Below, in pieces: positions 1-8,515 of a stretch of DNA of 63,713 nucleotides. The stretch is taken from the NCBI GenBank assembly GCA_016184105.1, contig JACPDI010000006.1, forward strand, positions 24,897 to 88,609, written 5' to 3'. Every line of letters begins with the position of its first letter. The first letter of the stretch is position 1. The DNA comes from Acidobacteriota bacterium. Lineage in GTDB: Bacteria; Acidobacteriota; Vicinamibacteria; Vicinamibacterales; 2-12-FULL-66-21. The notes beneath the pieces are model-generated. The model was not told the DNA's origin. It did not search any database and saw only the letters and a program-made list of their open reading frames with translations. Made by a program: the position numbers and the translations under genes.

Positions 1-706
1 CGCCCTCAGTGAGTTCGTAAGCATTACCGCACGAGGACCGCATCTGGAGACGGCTGGTACGACCTCCCATCTGATCTTCCACGTTTCCGGAGATCTCCCG
101 CTACCAGCTGCACTGGAGGTCAAGTCCTTCCGTCTCAAGCCGCCGCTGGCTAAGGAGTGGCGCGTCGCGCCGGTCATTGTGGTTGTGCTGCACCACTCCC
201 AGGAATCCGGCCGCAGGGCAGTCGGCCATAACCTTCGTACGCTGCTCACGAAACACCCGGACGGTCGTGTTGTCCTTACTTCTCCGGAGCTCGCCAGAGA
301 ATCGCTCGTTGTTCTCCGTAGGCGGTTGTCCAAGAAGGAATCCGGTGCGCGCGGCCTTGAAGACACGTACGTGGGAATCCTCCTGCTGAGTAGGCTCGAC
401 CGGCGTTTCTATCCGATAAGACTTCGGGCTGACACCATGGGCAATTGAACGCGCGGTGCGGTTCGGAGTCATACGGCGTACCCCTGATGTCAGCCTGCGG
501 CCTGAACTCAAGGCTCCTGGCTGCAGGCCCCCGATCGATGAGTTCCCTAATCTCTTGGTCCTTGTACTGCAGCTGATACAGCCTGGAGTAGATGCCGCGC
601 CGAACATCTGAACAACCACGCTCGAACGGGAATCTCGTCCGACGGGAGCGGCTTGCTCATCCTCGCGCTCCCAGCCTGAAGCAACACCTGTGGAGATCAG
701 CGGCGC
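1..706. other. No convincing gene; lower-GC unexplained stretch
   Basis: No open frame here has a credible start, ribosome-binding site or family resemblance. The base composition looks less GC-rich than the rest of the window. On the minus strand one frame, open from about 655 to about 285 and lacking a start codon, contains the segment GIYSRLYQLQYKDQEI (about 547-596). This resembles the extreme C-terminus of ABC exporters, but the upstream ATPase domain is absent, so at most it is a decayed remnant. A 172-codon minus-strand frame (101-619) has no recognisable domain. Being at the window edge, the stretch may belong to something that begins further left. Confidence 0.4.
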
Positions 707-1072
707 TTAACGCCGCGGCCCGCGGCGATCCCGGCCGCTGCGGCGCTCGCTCCCCGGGCGCCGCTCGCCCGCCGCGGGCGCACCGAGCAGCGCCTTTCTC
801 CGCTGGCTACTGCGCCGTTCCCGCGAGCGCCGTTCAACTCGCATGGTCGTCGCGGCAGCGGACGCCGCCGCCAGCTCGCGCTGAACCCGCACGGCTCGGC
901 GCGAGGGGTCGAGCACTTCCAGCAGCCCCTCGTACAGCGACTTCACGCGAAGATCGTCCGGAGTTCGCGCGAGCTGCTCGCGCAGGTAGCTGGCCGCCGC
1001 CATGATGTTGGCGCGCTGCCAGACATGGTGCCCGGTCTTGAAGATCCCCGAATCCCCCATCGCTGCTCCCAT
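707..1072 (-). CDS. Hypothetical protein with highly basic C-terminal tail
   Basis: A 121-aa protein starting at ATG 1072 (a second in-frame ATG lies four codons later). The first 65 residues look like a folded helical region (AAASYLREQLARTPDDLRVK). From about residue 78 to the end the chain is dominated by ERR/DRR units (ERRSGRDRR near residue 110), a highly charged tail that recurs in small unclassified proteins of Acidobacteriota and Deltaproteobacteria. There is no signal peptide, membrane segment or catalytic motif. It is transcribed divergently from the lytic transglycosylase to its right, with about 170 bp between them. Function unknown; the coding call rests on frame length and composition. 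Confidence 0.55.
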   Translation of the reverse strand: MGAAMGDSGIFKTGHHVWQRANIMAAASYLREQLARTPDDLRVKSLYEGLLEVLDPSRRAVRVQRELAAASAAATTMRVERRSRERRSSQRRKALLGAPAAGERRPGSERRSGRDRRGPRR

Positions 1073-1240
1073 TACAGAATCGAAATCACGGGTTCGAAAC
1101 AGGAACTCCCGCGCGGATGAGTTCAGACCGATACTAGCGTAAAAGGACGCGTTTTGGCGCGCCGCTGCGCACCGGCCGCCGGTACCGGCCTTGCGGGAAC
1201 CTCGACGGCACGGCTAAACTGCTGAACTGAAAACCCCCTG

Positions 1241-1930
1241 TTGACCTTGAGACGAGCAAGCGTTCTGACGCTGGTGGCCGTTGCGCTGGCTGCGTGCTTT
1301 CCTGCCGCGGCGAGCGCGCAGATCTATTCGTGGCGCGACGAGAACGGCCGGCTGGTGCTCTCCGATCGACCCCTGGGCGCGGTCGCCCGGACTTACGGGG
1401 TCCGCGAGTCGGCGATGATCCGGAGCACGCGCCGCGTGTCGATCGTGCGCGTCGGGCAGATCGCGCAGTACGACCCGCTCATCAGGGAGCACGCCGCGCG
1501 TGAGGGCGTCCGAGCGGATCTTGTCCGGGCCGTGATCCAGACCGAATCCGGGTTCAATCCGTTCGCACGTTCGTCCAAGGGGGCGCTCGGGCTCATGCAG
1601 CTCATGCCCCGGACGGCCTCCGAACTGGGCGTCGTCGACCCCTTCGATCCCGAGCAGAACATCCGCGGCGGCGTGACGTACCTCCGCCAGCTGATCGATC
1701 GGTATCGGAACAACGAAGAGCTCGCGCTGGCGGCATATAATGCGGGGCCGACCGCCGTGGATCGTTACGGCTCGGTGCCGCCGTATCGGGAAACGAGAAA
1801 CTACGTCGCGAGGGTCCGCGGCCGCACCGCGGTCACGACGCGGTCGGGCAGCACCAGGATCTATCGCACGGTCGAAGTGATCGACGGCCGCGAAGTCGTC
1901 CGCTACTCGGACCGTCCCTCCAGCCGCTGA
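1241..1930 (+). CDS. Lytic transglycosylase, SLT domain with N-terminal DUF4124-like region
   Basis: A 229-aa periplasmic peptidoglycan hydrolase expected to cleave the MurNAc-GlcNAc bond, giving 1,6-anhydro products. Residues 1-26 form a signal peptide ending ASA-Q. Residues 27-45 (IYSWRDENGRLVLSDRP) match the small DUF4124 module often found before SLT domains. The SLT domain spans about 75-195, with catalytic Glu102 in the ESGF motif, GLMQLMP (117-123) and AYNAGP (165-170). The start is TTG at 1241; a second TTG two codons on is equally possible and neither has a good Shine-Dalgarno. It is followed 45 bp later by the S4 gene. Domain assignment is secure; the physiological role is inferred from the family. 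Confidence 0.93.
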   Translation: MTLRRASVLTLVAVALAACFPAAASAQIYSWRDENGRLVLSDRPLGAVARTYGVRESAMIRSTRRVSIVRVGQIAQYDPLIREHAAREGVRADLVRAVIQTESGFNPFARSSKGALGLMQLMPRTASELGVVDPFDPEQNIRGGVTYLRQLIDRYRNNEELALAAYNAGPTAVDRYGSVPPYRETRNYVARVRGRTAVTTRSGSTRIYRTVEVIDGREVVRYSDRPSSR

Positions 1931-1975
1931 ACGCTCGGCACCCCGCCCTCGACCCTGCGGCGTCATGAAGTCACG

Positions 1976-2371
1976 ATGACCGACGACCTCAAGTCCGTCC
2001 GCCTCGACGTGTACCTCGATGTCGCATGCCTCTTCCGCACACGGTCGGAGGCCCAGCGTGCGTGCAGAGGCGGCAAGGTGGAGGTCAACCGCGTCAGCGC
2101 CAAGCCGCACCGCGAGGTGCGGATTGGCGATGAACTCGTGATTACCCGCCCCCTGGGGCGGAAGCAGCACGTGCGGATCGCCGGGCTGGCTGAGATCCAC
2201 ATCCCGAAGGCGGAAGCACGGCGCCTCTACGAAGATCTGACGCCGCCCCCGACGCCCGACGAGGTGGAAATGCGCCGGATGGCGAGGCTGGCGCGCCCGT
2301 TTATCAGCCCTTCGGGGTCTCCCGACAAGCGCGACCGCCGGCTGTTGCGAAAGATGCGCGGAAAAGGCTAG
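1976..2371 (+). CDS. S4-domain RNA-binding protein (Hsp15/HslR-like)
   Basis: A 131-aa protein with an N-terminal S4 RNA-binding fold (about residues 8-70: VRLDVYLDVACLFRTRSEAQ, then GKVEVNRV and VRIGDEL). A basic C-terminal extension ends in KRDRRLLRKMRGKG. The family includes Hsp15, which binds free 50S subunits carrying nascent chains and helps recycle stalled ribosomes. Members here are longer than a bare S4 domain because of the charged tail. The gene lies directly before rpsT, and the predicted rpsT -10 hexamer overlaps its TAG stop. Assignment to the S4 superfamily is firm; the Hsp15 role is inferred. Confidence 0.85.
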   Translation: MTDDLKSVRLDVYLDVACLFRTRSEAQRACRGGKVEVNRVSAKPHREVRIGDELVITRPLGRKQHVRIAGLAEIHIPKAEARRLYEDLTPPPTPDEVEMRRMARLARPFISPSGSPDKRDRRLLRKMRGKG

Positions 2372-2374
2372 AAT
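2345..2374 (+). promoter_or_regulatory. Candidate sigma70-type promoter for rpsT
   Basis: TTGCGA (2345-2350) and TAGAAT (2369-2374) are separated by 18 bases and would start a transcript near 2381, about 30 bases before the rpsT GTG. The -10 overlaps the stop codon of the preceding S4 gene. This is a by-eye match without experimental support. Confidence 0.4.
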
Positions 2375-2411
2375 TGGTGGTTTGTAACGCCAAGTTCAGA
2401 GGGAATATTCA

Positions 2412-2672
2412 GTGGCCAACCACAAGTCTGCGCTGAAGGCGCACCGTCAGAATGTCAAGCGCCGCGAGGCGAACCGGCAGCAGCGCAGCAAGCTGCGCAC
2501 CGCGTTGAAGACCGCGCGCGGCGGCAATGAAGGCAACGCCACCGGCAAGCCCGAGGACCTCGCGATGACCGTGTCGCTCATCGACAAGATGGCGGCCAAG
2601 GGCATCATCCACGACAACACGGCCGCCCGTTACAAGTCGCGGCTCGCCAAGCGCGCAGCGAAGACGGCCTAG
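2412..2672 (+). CDS. rpsT: 30S ribosomal protein S20
   Basis: An 86-aa basic protein beginning MANHKSALKAHRQNVKRR, the characteristic S20 start, and rich in Lys/Arg/Ala throughout. S20 binds 16S rRNA early in small-subunit assembly. The start is GTG at 2412, with AGAGGGA about 7 bases upstream as a Shine-Dalgarno. Length fits the family (about 85-90 aa). It converges on holA: the two TAG stops overlap in the shared tetramer CTAG at 2669-2672, so no terminator lies between them. Confidence 0.97.
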   Translation: MANHKSALKAHRQNVKRREANRQQRSKLRTALKTARGGNEGNATGKPEDLAMTVSLIDKMAAKGIIHDNTAARYKSRLAKRAAKTA

Positions 2673-3691
2673 CGCCGTCTGCGCGGCTCTCCGCACAGTT
2701 CCAGCACCAGCCGCTCGAGCAGGATTCGCGGGTCCCCGCCGGAGGATTTCAGGTCGAGGTCGGTGCGGAAGGCCGCCTGGACCGCCGCCGCGGCGGTCTG
2801 CGGCCGGACCCGAGGCAGTTTCTCCCGGACGAACCACGCCAGCTGCCCCAATACGATCACGGGCACGGCTCCCTCCTCCAGCGCCACGCCGAGCAGGCGC
2901 AGCGCCTCGGCAGCCTGCCCGCGCTCGATGGCGTTCACGATGGCCCAGGGATCCTGGACCCCCTCGCGGTCGCTGGAGACCGCCTCCACGTCCGCTTTCG
3001 TGATGGCGCGCTTCCCCTGCGCAAAGAGCAGCACGTGGTCGACGTCCGCCCGCAGCTTGCTGATGTCGCCGCCGCTCCGCTCCGCGAGCAGCTGCGCGGC
3101 GCCCGGCTCGAACTGCCGGCCCGTCGCGGACGCAGCCTCCCGGATGAAGGCGAGCGCGGTCCCGCCGCGCACGGGATCGCCCTCGCCCAGCCCCCGGCAC
3201 TCGACGACGGTGGCGTTCTTGTAAAGCGCTTTGACGACGGCGGCCCCCTTGTGCACGTCGGCGGCAACGAACACGAGGACCGTGCTCGGGACCGGGTGCT
3301 TCAGGTACTCGACGAGGGGCGCGAGCGCGGCCTTGTCCTCGGCGCCGCCACTCGGCTTGTCGTCTTCGCCTTCCGCCTCGCCGGCCATCTCGGACGCTGA
3401 AAGCTTCTTCGGCTTCAGCCACTTCTCGGCGCGCAGGACGGTCACGACGCGATGGGGCGCCATCATCGGCGCCGTGCGTGCCGACTCGAGCACCGTGTCC
3501 GCCGTGAGGTCCTTGTCGGTCGCGTACACGCGCTCGCAGTTGAACGCGCGCAGCCCTTCTTCCACCGTATCTGACAGGGCCGTCGCCAGCGCGTCGAGCT
3601 GGCGGTCGTCGTCGCCGACCAGCAGATAGACGGGCTGGAGCTTCCCGCCGGAGATGTGGCTGCGGAGCGTCTCGGGGCTGGCGGTGGGCAC
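2669..3691 (-). CDS. holA: DNA polymerase III subunit delta
   Basis: A 340-aa clamp-loader subunit that opens the beta clamp and helps load it on primed DNA. GKLQPVYLLVGDDDRQLD near the N-terminus corresponds to the degenerate AAA+ core of delta. The middle carries RCIG-free delta-type segments such as LLAERSGGDISKLRADVD and the C-terminal helical collar domain (QLAWFVREKLPRVR). Length is normal for HolA. The GTG start at 3691 is chosen because homologues begin near SPETLR and because it sits 2 bases after the lptE stop. The open frame extends further upstream but there overlaps lptE. Last gene of the leuS-lptE-holA run. Confidence 0.92.
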   Translation of the reverse strand: MPTASPETLRSHISGGKLQPVYLLVGDDDRQLDALATALSDTVEEGLRAFNCERVYATDKDLTADTVLESARTAPMMAPHRVVTVLRAEKWLKPKKLSASEMAGEAEGEDDKPSGGAEDKAALAPLVEYLKHPVPSTVLVFVAADVHKGAAVVKALYKNATVVECRGLGEGDPVRGGTALAFIREAASATGRQFEPGAAQLLAERSGGDISKLRADVDHVLLFAQGKRAITKADVEAVSSDREGVQDPWAIVNAIERGQAAEALRLLGVALEEGAVPVIVLGQLAWFVREKLPRVRPQTAAAAVQAAFRTDLDLKSSGGDPRILLERLVLELCGEPRRRR

Positions 3692-3693
3692 CG

Positions 3694-4239
3694 CTAGAAC
3701 GCTTCCAGGATGGCGCTGACGACCGCCCGGGCGAAGTTCTGCGCGATGCGGTCGAGCGCGTTCGCCTCCTGGCCGAAGAACGCGTTCACGTCGCTGGCCG
3801 CTTCCGCGTTGGTGACCTCGTATTCCTCGCGGAACTGCCATGACGGGTTCGACCAGAGGATCTTGTCGGCCTGAACGTCCTTGAACTCGAGCCTCGTCGT
3901 CACGACGATCGCGTAGCGCGTCGCCTGCTGTTGATCGTTGAAGCTCGACGGGGTCAGCGTGATCGACGTGATTTCGCCGGTGAGCACCGCGTCGGCCCCC
4001 GCCACCTCCGGGATGACGCGGTACCGGCCGCGGCCGATGAATTCCGAGCGCACGCGCTCGGTCAGCCGGCGCTCGATATCGAACACCGGCGTCGAATTGA
4101 CGAACAGCGGCACGCCGATCGTGCGGATCGACTCGGGCAGGAACGATCCCCGCCCGGCAAGCGTGTAGCCACAACCCGCCGAGGACAGCGCCAGGACCAC
4201 GAAGACCACCAAGCTCACAAAGGAGCGCACGCGGTTCAT
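3694..4239 (-). CDS. lptE: LPS-assembly lipoprotein LptE
   Basis: A 181-aa outer-membrane lipoprotein expected to plug the LptD barrel that inserts LPS into the outer leaflet. Residues 1-22 form a lipoprotein signal peptide with the lipobox SSAGC, making Cys23 the acylated residue, followed by GYTLAGRG as in many LptE proteins. The remainder is the LptE fold ([29 protein letters not shown]). The ATG at 4239 overlaps the leuS stop as ATGA, indicating translational coupling; the leuS-lptE-holA order is common in diderm bacteria. Confidence 0.9.
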   Translation of the reverse strand: MNRVRSFVSLVVFVVLALSSAGCGYTLAGRGSFLPESIRTIGVPLFVNSTPVFDIERRLTERVRSEFIGRGRYRVIPEVAGADAVLTGEITSITLTPSSFNDQQQATRYAIVVTTRLEFKDVQADKILWSNPSWQFREEYEVTNAEAASDVNAFFGQEANALDRIAQNFARAVVSAILEAF

Positions 4240-6767
4240 GCGACCACCACGGACACGAGCTTCCCGCCCCCCGCGACGACCACCTTCTTCACCTTCTTGC
4301 CGGCCGTGTGCGCCTGCACCTGGACATCGGACAGGGCGCGCTCCCGCAGCTCGTCTTCCGCGACGTCGGCGGGCACCGTCAGACGCGCGCGCACCTTGCC
4401 GTTCACCTGCACGGGCACGACGATCTCGTCGGCTCTGGCCACTCCAGCGTCGAACGCCGGCCAGCCGGCCGCCTCGATGCCTTCGGCGTGCCCGAGCCGC
4501 TCCCATAACTCCTCGGCCATGTGCGGCGCGAACGGCGAGAGCATGCGCACGAGCGCTTCGGCGGATTCCTTCAGCACGGCAATCGTTTCGCGCCGCTCGA
4601 CGAGTCCGCGCTCCAAGGCTGCCTGGGCCTTGCGGCCGAGCAGCGAGCACTCTTCGCGATCGCAGAAGGCGTACAGCTCGTTCACCAGTTCCATCATCGC
4701 GGAGATCGCGGTATTCAGGTGCACGCGCGGATCCAGGTCCTGCGTCACGCGGCGGATCGTGTCGTGCGTCTTCCGTCGCAGCGCGCGCTCGGCAGCATCG
4801 AGCTGGAGCGCGCCGGGCGCTGGGATCCCCTCGCCGCCGATGGTGTCGGCCACCTGGTCGATCAGCCGCCAGACCCGAGCCAGGAACCTGAAGCTGCCCT
4901 CGAGCCCGGCGTCCGTCCACTCGATTTCCTTCTCGGGCGGCGCGACGAACATGATGTAGGTCCGCAGCGCGTCCGCGCCGTACTTCTGGATCATGTCGTC
5001 GGGGTCCACCACGTTCCCCTTGGACTTCGACATGACCTGGCCGTCTTTGAGCACCATGCCCTGCGTGAGCAACCGCGTGAACGGCTCGTCGAACGCCAGC
5101 ATCCCGAGGTCGCGGAACACGCGCGTGAAGAACCGCGAGTAGATCAGGTGCAGGATCGCGTGCTCGACCCCGCCGCTGTAGAAATCGACCGGCCCCCAGT
5201 ACCTGACCGTGGCGGGATCGAACGGCAGCCGCTCGTTCCGGGGATCACAATAGCGGAGGAAGTACCACGATGAGTCGACGAACGTGTCCATCGTGTCGGT
5301 CTCGCGCTTGGCGGGCCCGCCGCACTTCGGGCACTGCGCGTTGACGAACTCCGGCACGTGCGCGAGCGGCGAGTCGCCGCGCCCGCTGAACTCCGCCACC
5401 TTCGGCAGCGTGACGGGCAGCTGGCCGTCAGGGACCGGCACGATCCCGTCCGTTGGACAGTAGATCATCGGGATCGGCGTGCCCCAGTAGCGCTGCCGCG
5501 AAATCCCCCAGTCCTTCAGGCGGTACTGCACCGTCGGCTCGCCGATGCCGCGGCGCCGTGCCTCCTCGGAGAGCCGCCCGCGCGCGGCCTCGGAGTCCAG
5601 CCCGTCATAGGGGCCGGAATTCACGAGCACCCCGTCATCCGATGCGGCCGCGACGAGGTCCTCATCCGCGGGAGCAGCGGCGCCGGGCGGGCGCACGACG
5701 ACACGCACGGGAAGGCCATACTTGCGTGCGAACTCGAAGTCGCGCTGATCGTGGGCGGGAACGCCCATGACGGCGCCCGTGCCGTACTCACCCAGCACGA
5801 AGTTGGCGATCCAGACCGGCACCGGCTCGTTCGTGAACGGGTTCATCGCCGTCTTCCCCGTATCGAAGCCTTCCTTCTCGATCTCGCCGGTGAGGCGCGC
5901 CGTCCGGTCGAGAGACCGGAACTGTTGCGCGCGCTCGCGCAGCGACGGGTCGGCCCGGCTCCACTCGGCGACCAGCTCGTGCTCCGGCGCGAGCAGGACG
6001 AACGTCGCGCCGTAGATCGTGTCGATGCGCGTCGTGAACACGTCGATGGCGCCGCCGTCCGGCAGCGCGAACTGCAGCCGCGCCCCGTCCGATCGCCCGA
6101 TCCAGTTCCGCTGCATCGTCAGGACCTTTTCGGGCCAGTCCTGCAGGTGGAAGGTGGCGTCGAGCAGCTCGTCGGCGTACGCGGTGATGCGGAAGAACCA
6201 CTGCTCCAGGTCGCGCGTGTCGACCGGCGTGCCGCAGCGCCAGCAGTCGCCGTCCACGACCTGTTCGTTGGCGAGCACCGTGTTGCAGCTCGGGCACCAG
6301 TTCACCGACGAACGGCGGCGGTAGGCGAGCCCCTTCTCGAACATCCGCGTGAACAGCCACTGGTTCCAGCGGTAGTACTCCGGCGTGCAGGTGGCGATCT
6401 CGCGGCTCCAGTCGTAGCTGATACCGAGCCGCTGGAGCTGTCCCTTCATGTGGGCGATGTTCTCCAGCGTCCACGGTTCGGGATGCGTGCCGCTCTTGAT
6501 GGCCGCGTTCTCCGCGGGCAGCCCAAACGCGTCCCAGCCGAAGGGATGGAGGACGTTGAAGCCGCGCATCCGCTTCATCCGCGCGACCACGTCGCCGATG
6601 ATGTAGTTCTTGACGTGGCCGACGTGCGCGTGCCCCGAGGGGTACGCGAACATCTCGAGGCAGTAGAACTTCGGCTTCGACGGATCTTCAGCGACCTGGA
6701 ACGTCCCGCTCCGCTGCCAGCGGTCCTGCCACTTCTTTTCGATCGTTTGTGGTCTGTAGTCTGCCAA
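4236..6767 (-). CDS. leuS: Leucyl-tRNA synthetase
   Basis: An 843-aa class Ia aminoacyl-tRNA synthetase charging tRNA-Leu. The HIGH-type motif reads HVGH at residues 48-51, in the context [14 protein letters not shown]. The zinc-like insert [13 protein letters not shown] and the CP1 editing domain ([13 protein letters not shown]) follow. The KMSKS motif is [14 protein letters not shown]. The anticodon-binding domain contains [14 protein letters not shown], and the C-terminal [13 protein letters not shown] domain is complete. Length fits the bacterial family. The start is TTG at 6767, just after a short 7-base tandem repeat; no strong Shine-Dalgarno is visible. First gene of the leuS-lptE-holA unit. 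Confidence 0.97.
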   Translation of the reverse strand: MADYRPQTIEKKWQDRWQRSGTFQVAEDPSKPKFYCLEMFAYPSGHAHVGHVKNYIIGDVVARMKRMRGFNVLHPFGWDAFGLPAENAAIKSGTHPEPWTLENIAHMKGQLQRLGISYDWSREIATCTPEYYRWNQWLFTRMFEKGLAYRRRSSVNWCPSCNTVLANEQVVDGDCWRCGTPVDTRDLEQWFFRITAYADELLDATFHLQDWPEKVLTMQRNWIGRSDGARLQFALPDGGAIDVFTTRIDTIYGATFVLLAPEHELVAEWSRADPSLRERAQQFRSLDRTARLTGEIEKEGFDTGKTAMNPFTNEPVPVWIANFVLGEYGTGAVMGVPAHDQRDFEFARKYGLPVRVVVRPPGAAAPADEDLVAAASDDGVLVNSGPYDGLDSEAARGRLSEEARRRGIGEPTVQYRLKDWGISRQRYWGTPIPMIYCPTDGIVPVPDGQLPVTLPKVAEFSGRGDSPLAHVPEFVNAQCPKCGGPAKRETDTMDTFVDSSWYFLRYCDPRNERLPFDPATVRYWGPVDFYSGGVEHAILHLIYSRFFTRVFRDLGMLAFDEPFTRLLTQGMVLKDGQVMSKSKGNVVDPDDMIQKYGADALRTYIMFVAPPEKEIEWTDAGLEGSFRFLARVWRLIDQVADTIGGEGIPAPGALQLDAAERALRRKTHDTIRRVTQDLDPRVHLNTAISAMMELVNELYAFCDREECSLLGRKAQAALERGLVERRETIAVLKESAEALVRMLSPFAPHMAEELWERLGHAEGIEAAGWPAFDAGVARADEIVVPVQVNGKVRARLTVPADVAEDELRERALSDVQVQAHTAGKKVKKVVVAGGGKLVSVVVA

Positions 6768-6775
6768 CGGTTCTT

Positions 6776-6796
6776 CCTGAACCCTGAACCCTAAAC
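6776..6796. repeat. Degenerate heptamer tandem repeat (CCTGAAC unit)
   Basis: Three consecutive 7-base units, CCTGAAC, CCTGAAC and CCTAAAC, occupy the short gap between the deacetylase and leuS. It belongs to a set of six intergenic 7-base-period arrays in this window, each with its own unit sequence. Confidence 0.7.
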
Positions 6797-6804
6797 CTTC
6801 ACAA

Positions 6805-7830
6805 CTATATCGCAGGCCAGTGCGCCTTCTGTGCCGCGCGGACCATGCCCAGCGCGGCGCGCGCGCGATCGCTCGTGCCGGACGGGTGAAACGAGATCGG
6901 CGAGGCGACCGCGTCGAGCTCGGTCAGGGTCGCGTCCAGGCACGCCGCGAGGGCCTCGAGGTGGTAGCCTCCCTCGGTGACTGCCGCGATGCGCCCGCCG
7001 CAGGCCCGCCGGGCGGCGGCATGCAGGCGGGCGATGATGGCGGCGTAGCCGGCCGTCGTGACGCGCATGCCTGCGAGCGGATCGCGCTCGTGCGCGTCGA
7101 AGCCGGCGGACACGATGACGAGATCCGGGGCGTACTGCTCGACGATCGGGCCGATGACCCCGTCGTACACGCGCCAGTAGTCCGCGTCGGTTGCGCCCAC
7201 TTCGAGCGGCACGTTGACCGTGTACCCTGTCCCCTCCCCCCGTCCAACTTCGTCGGCGGCCCCTGTGCCCGGGTAGTACGGGTACTGGTGCGTGGAGAGG
7301 TACAGCACGCGCGGCTCGTCATAGAAGATCCACTGCGTGCCGTTGCCGTGGTGCACGTCGATGTCCACGACCGCCACGCGCGAGGCGCCGCGCGCCAGCG
7401 CGTCGGCCGCGGCTGCGGCCGCGTGGTTGTACAGGCAGAAGCCCATCGCGCGGTTCCGCTCGGCATGGTGCCCCGGCGGGCGGACGAAGGCCATCGCCGG
7501 CCCTCGCCCCTCCAGCGCGTGGCGCGCCGCCTCGATCGCGGCGCCGGCGCCAAGCAGCGCGATCTCGTGCGATTCAGGCGACGTGTAGGTATCCGGATCC
7601 AGCGCGACGGCGGATCCCTGCGTCCGGGCGATCGCATCCAGGTAGCCCTCTTCGTGCACGCGCGCCAGCTCCTCCCGCCTGGCGGGGCGCGGCGCCGCCA
7701 CCGCGCCGCCGCGCTGACGCCAGCGGGCCGCCACCGCATCGAACACCTCGGCCCGTTCGGGCCGCTCGGGATGCCCCGGCGGCGGGGTGTGCTCGGCGAA
7801 GCGGTCGGAGGTGAATAAGAGAAGGGACAT
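6805..7830 (-). CDS. Histone-deacetylase-like (AcuC/class II) deacetylase
   Basis: A 341-aa Zn-dependent deacetylase of the arginase/deacetylase superfamily; bacterial members remove acetyl groups from small molecules (polyamines, acetoin-related) or protein lysines. Visible features are [10 protein letters not shown] near residue 17, the active-site His pair in [10 protein letters not shown], the metal-binding stretch [15 protein letters not shown], and [12 protein letters not shown] supplying the third metal ligand. [10 protein letters not shown] closes the fold. The protein is full length for this family. ATG at 7830. It sits between an acyltransferase gene and leuS, separated from the former by a perfect 14-bp hairpin. 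Substrate cannot be told from sequence. Confidence 0.88.
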   Translation of the reverse strand: MSLLLFTSDRFAEHTPPPGHPERPERAEVFDAVAARWRQRGGAVAAPRPARREELARVHEEGYLDAIARTQGSAVALDPDTYTSPESHEIALLGAGAAIEAARHALEGRGPAMAFVRPPGHHAERNRAMGFCLYNHAAAAAADALARGASRVAVVDIDVHHGNGTQWIFYDEPRVLYLSTHQYPYYPGTGAADEVGRGEGTGYTVNVPLEVGATDADYWRVYDGVIGPIVEQYAPDLVIVSAGFDAHERDPLAGMRVTTAGYAAIIARLHAAARRACGGRIAAVTEGGYHLEALAACLDATLTELDAVASPISFHPSGTSDRARAALGMVRAAQKAHWPAI

Positions 7831-7839
7831 ATGACACGC

Positions 7840-7869
7840 GTAGCCGCCGGCCTAAAGGCCGGCGGCTAC
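7840..7869. repeat. Perfect 14-bp inverted repeat overlapping a stop codon
   Basis: GTAGCCGCCGGCCT (7840-7853) and its exact reverse complement (7856-7869) are separated by AA, giving a very stable GC-rich stem. It lies between the acyltransferase and deacetylase genes. The acyltransferase TAG stop (7866-7868) falls inside the right arm. Possible intergenic repeat element or transcript stabiliser; there is no T-tract. Confidence 0.8.
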
Positions 7870-8501
7870 AAGAGCAGGGCCGCCGCGCGCCTCTCGAGCG
7901 CCAGGAGCGCCTCCTCGAGTTCCAGGCGCTTCCGTTCGGTGAGATCTGCGTCAGGATCGCGGGGCACCTCGATCGGCGCGCCGATCGCGAGCGCCACCAG
8001 GCTGAACGGTTTCGGCACCTGCGTGCGATCCCAGCTGCGCGCCGTCCAGTGCCGGGCGGCCTCCGCGTGGAACGGGAGCAGAGGGTTGCCGGTCGCTCCC
8101 GCCAGCCACACGGCACCCGCCTGCGCTTTGCGAGCGGGTCCCCGCGGCCCGTCGACGGTGAAGCCGGCGGCCTTCCCCGCCGCCATGTCGCGGCGCAGCT
8201 GCAGGAGCGCCCTCTGCCCGCCGCGTGACGTCGATCCGCGCGCCGTGCCGTAGCCGAAGCGCTCGATGATCCGCGCGATCCACTCGCCGTCAAAATTCTC
8301 GCTGGTGATGACGACGATGCCGCGGCGGCGAAAGAACCAGGTGGCGGGCAGGATTCGGCCGTGCCAGAAGGCCATGACCGGAGGACGCCCCGAACGCTCC
8401 AGCGCGTCCAGGTGCTCGCGCCCGTCCACACGCCATCGCAGCGTACGGCCCAGGGCAGCGATGAGCGGATAGCCGGCGAGCGCGATCGACGCCGCCGTCA
8501 C
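7866..8501 (-). CDS. Lysophospholipid acyltransferase family protein (DUF374-like)
   Basis: A protein of about 211 aa resembling the lipid A / lysophospholipid acyltransferase-like DUF374 group. AFWHGRILPATWFF carries the histidine that replaces the HX4D motif of classical acyltransferases. ITSENFDGEWIARIIERFGY and GFTVDGPRGPARKAQAG are the family hallmarks, followed by PFHAEAARHW and a C-terminal RKRLELEEALLALE helix. Acts at the cytoplasmic membrane on a lipid acceptor; substrate unknown. GTG at 8501 is the first good start after the end of the upstream Fe-S gene (stop 8516-8518); a CTG overlapping that stop is an alternative. Its own stop lies in a hairpin. Confidence 0.8.
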   Translation of the reverse strand: MTAASIALAGYPLIAALGRTLRWRVDGREHLDALERSGRPPVMAFWHGRILPATWFFRRRGIVVITSENFDGEWIARIIERFGYGTARGSTSRGGQRALLQLRRDMAAGKAAGFTVDGPRGPARKAQAGAVWLAGATGNPLLPFHAEAARHWTARSWDRTQVPKPFSLVALAIGAPIEVPRDPDADLTERKRLELEEALLALERRAAALLL

Positions 8502-8515
8502 CCGCTGGCGCGCTG

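Noticed and set aside
101-619. 172-codon minus-strand frame at the left edge
   Set aside because: No start-site signal, no domain, no convincing composition; kept only as part of the unexplained stretch.
1-706. Group II intron or rRNA/tRNA fragment at the left edge
   Set aside because: No domain V-like stem, reverse transcriptase motif, rRNA signature or tRNA cloverleaf could be recognised.
2409-3422. Long minus-strand frame covering rpsT and part of holA
   Set aside because: Out of frame with holA, antisense to rpsT, Arg/Gly-rich; a composition artefact.
6776-6796. Telomere-like CCCTGAA/CCCTAAA repeats
   Set aside because: Only three degenerate units in a chromosomal gap; same period as the other local arrays, each with different sequence.
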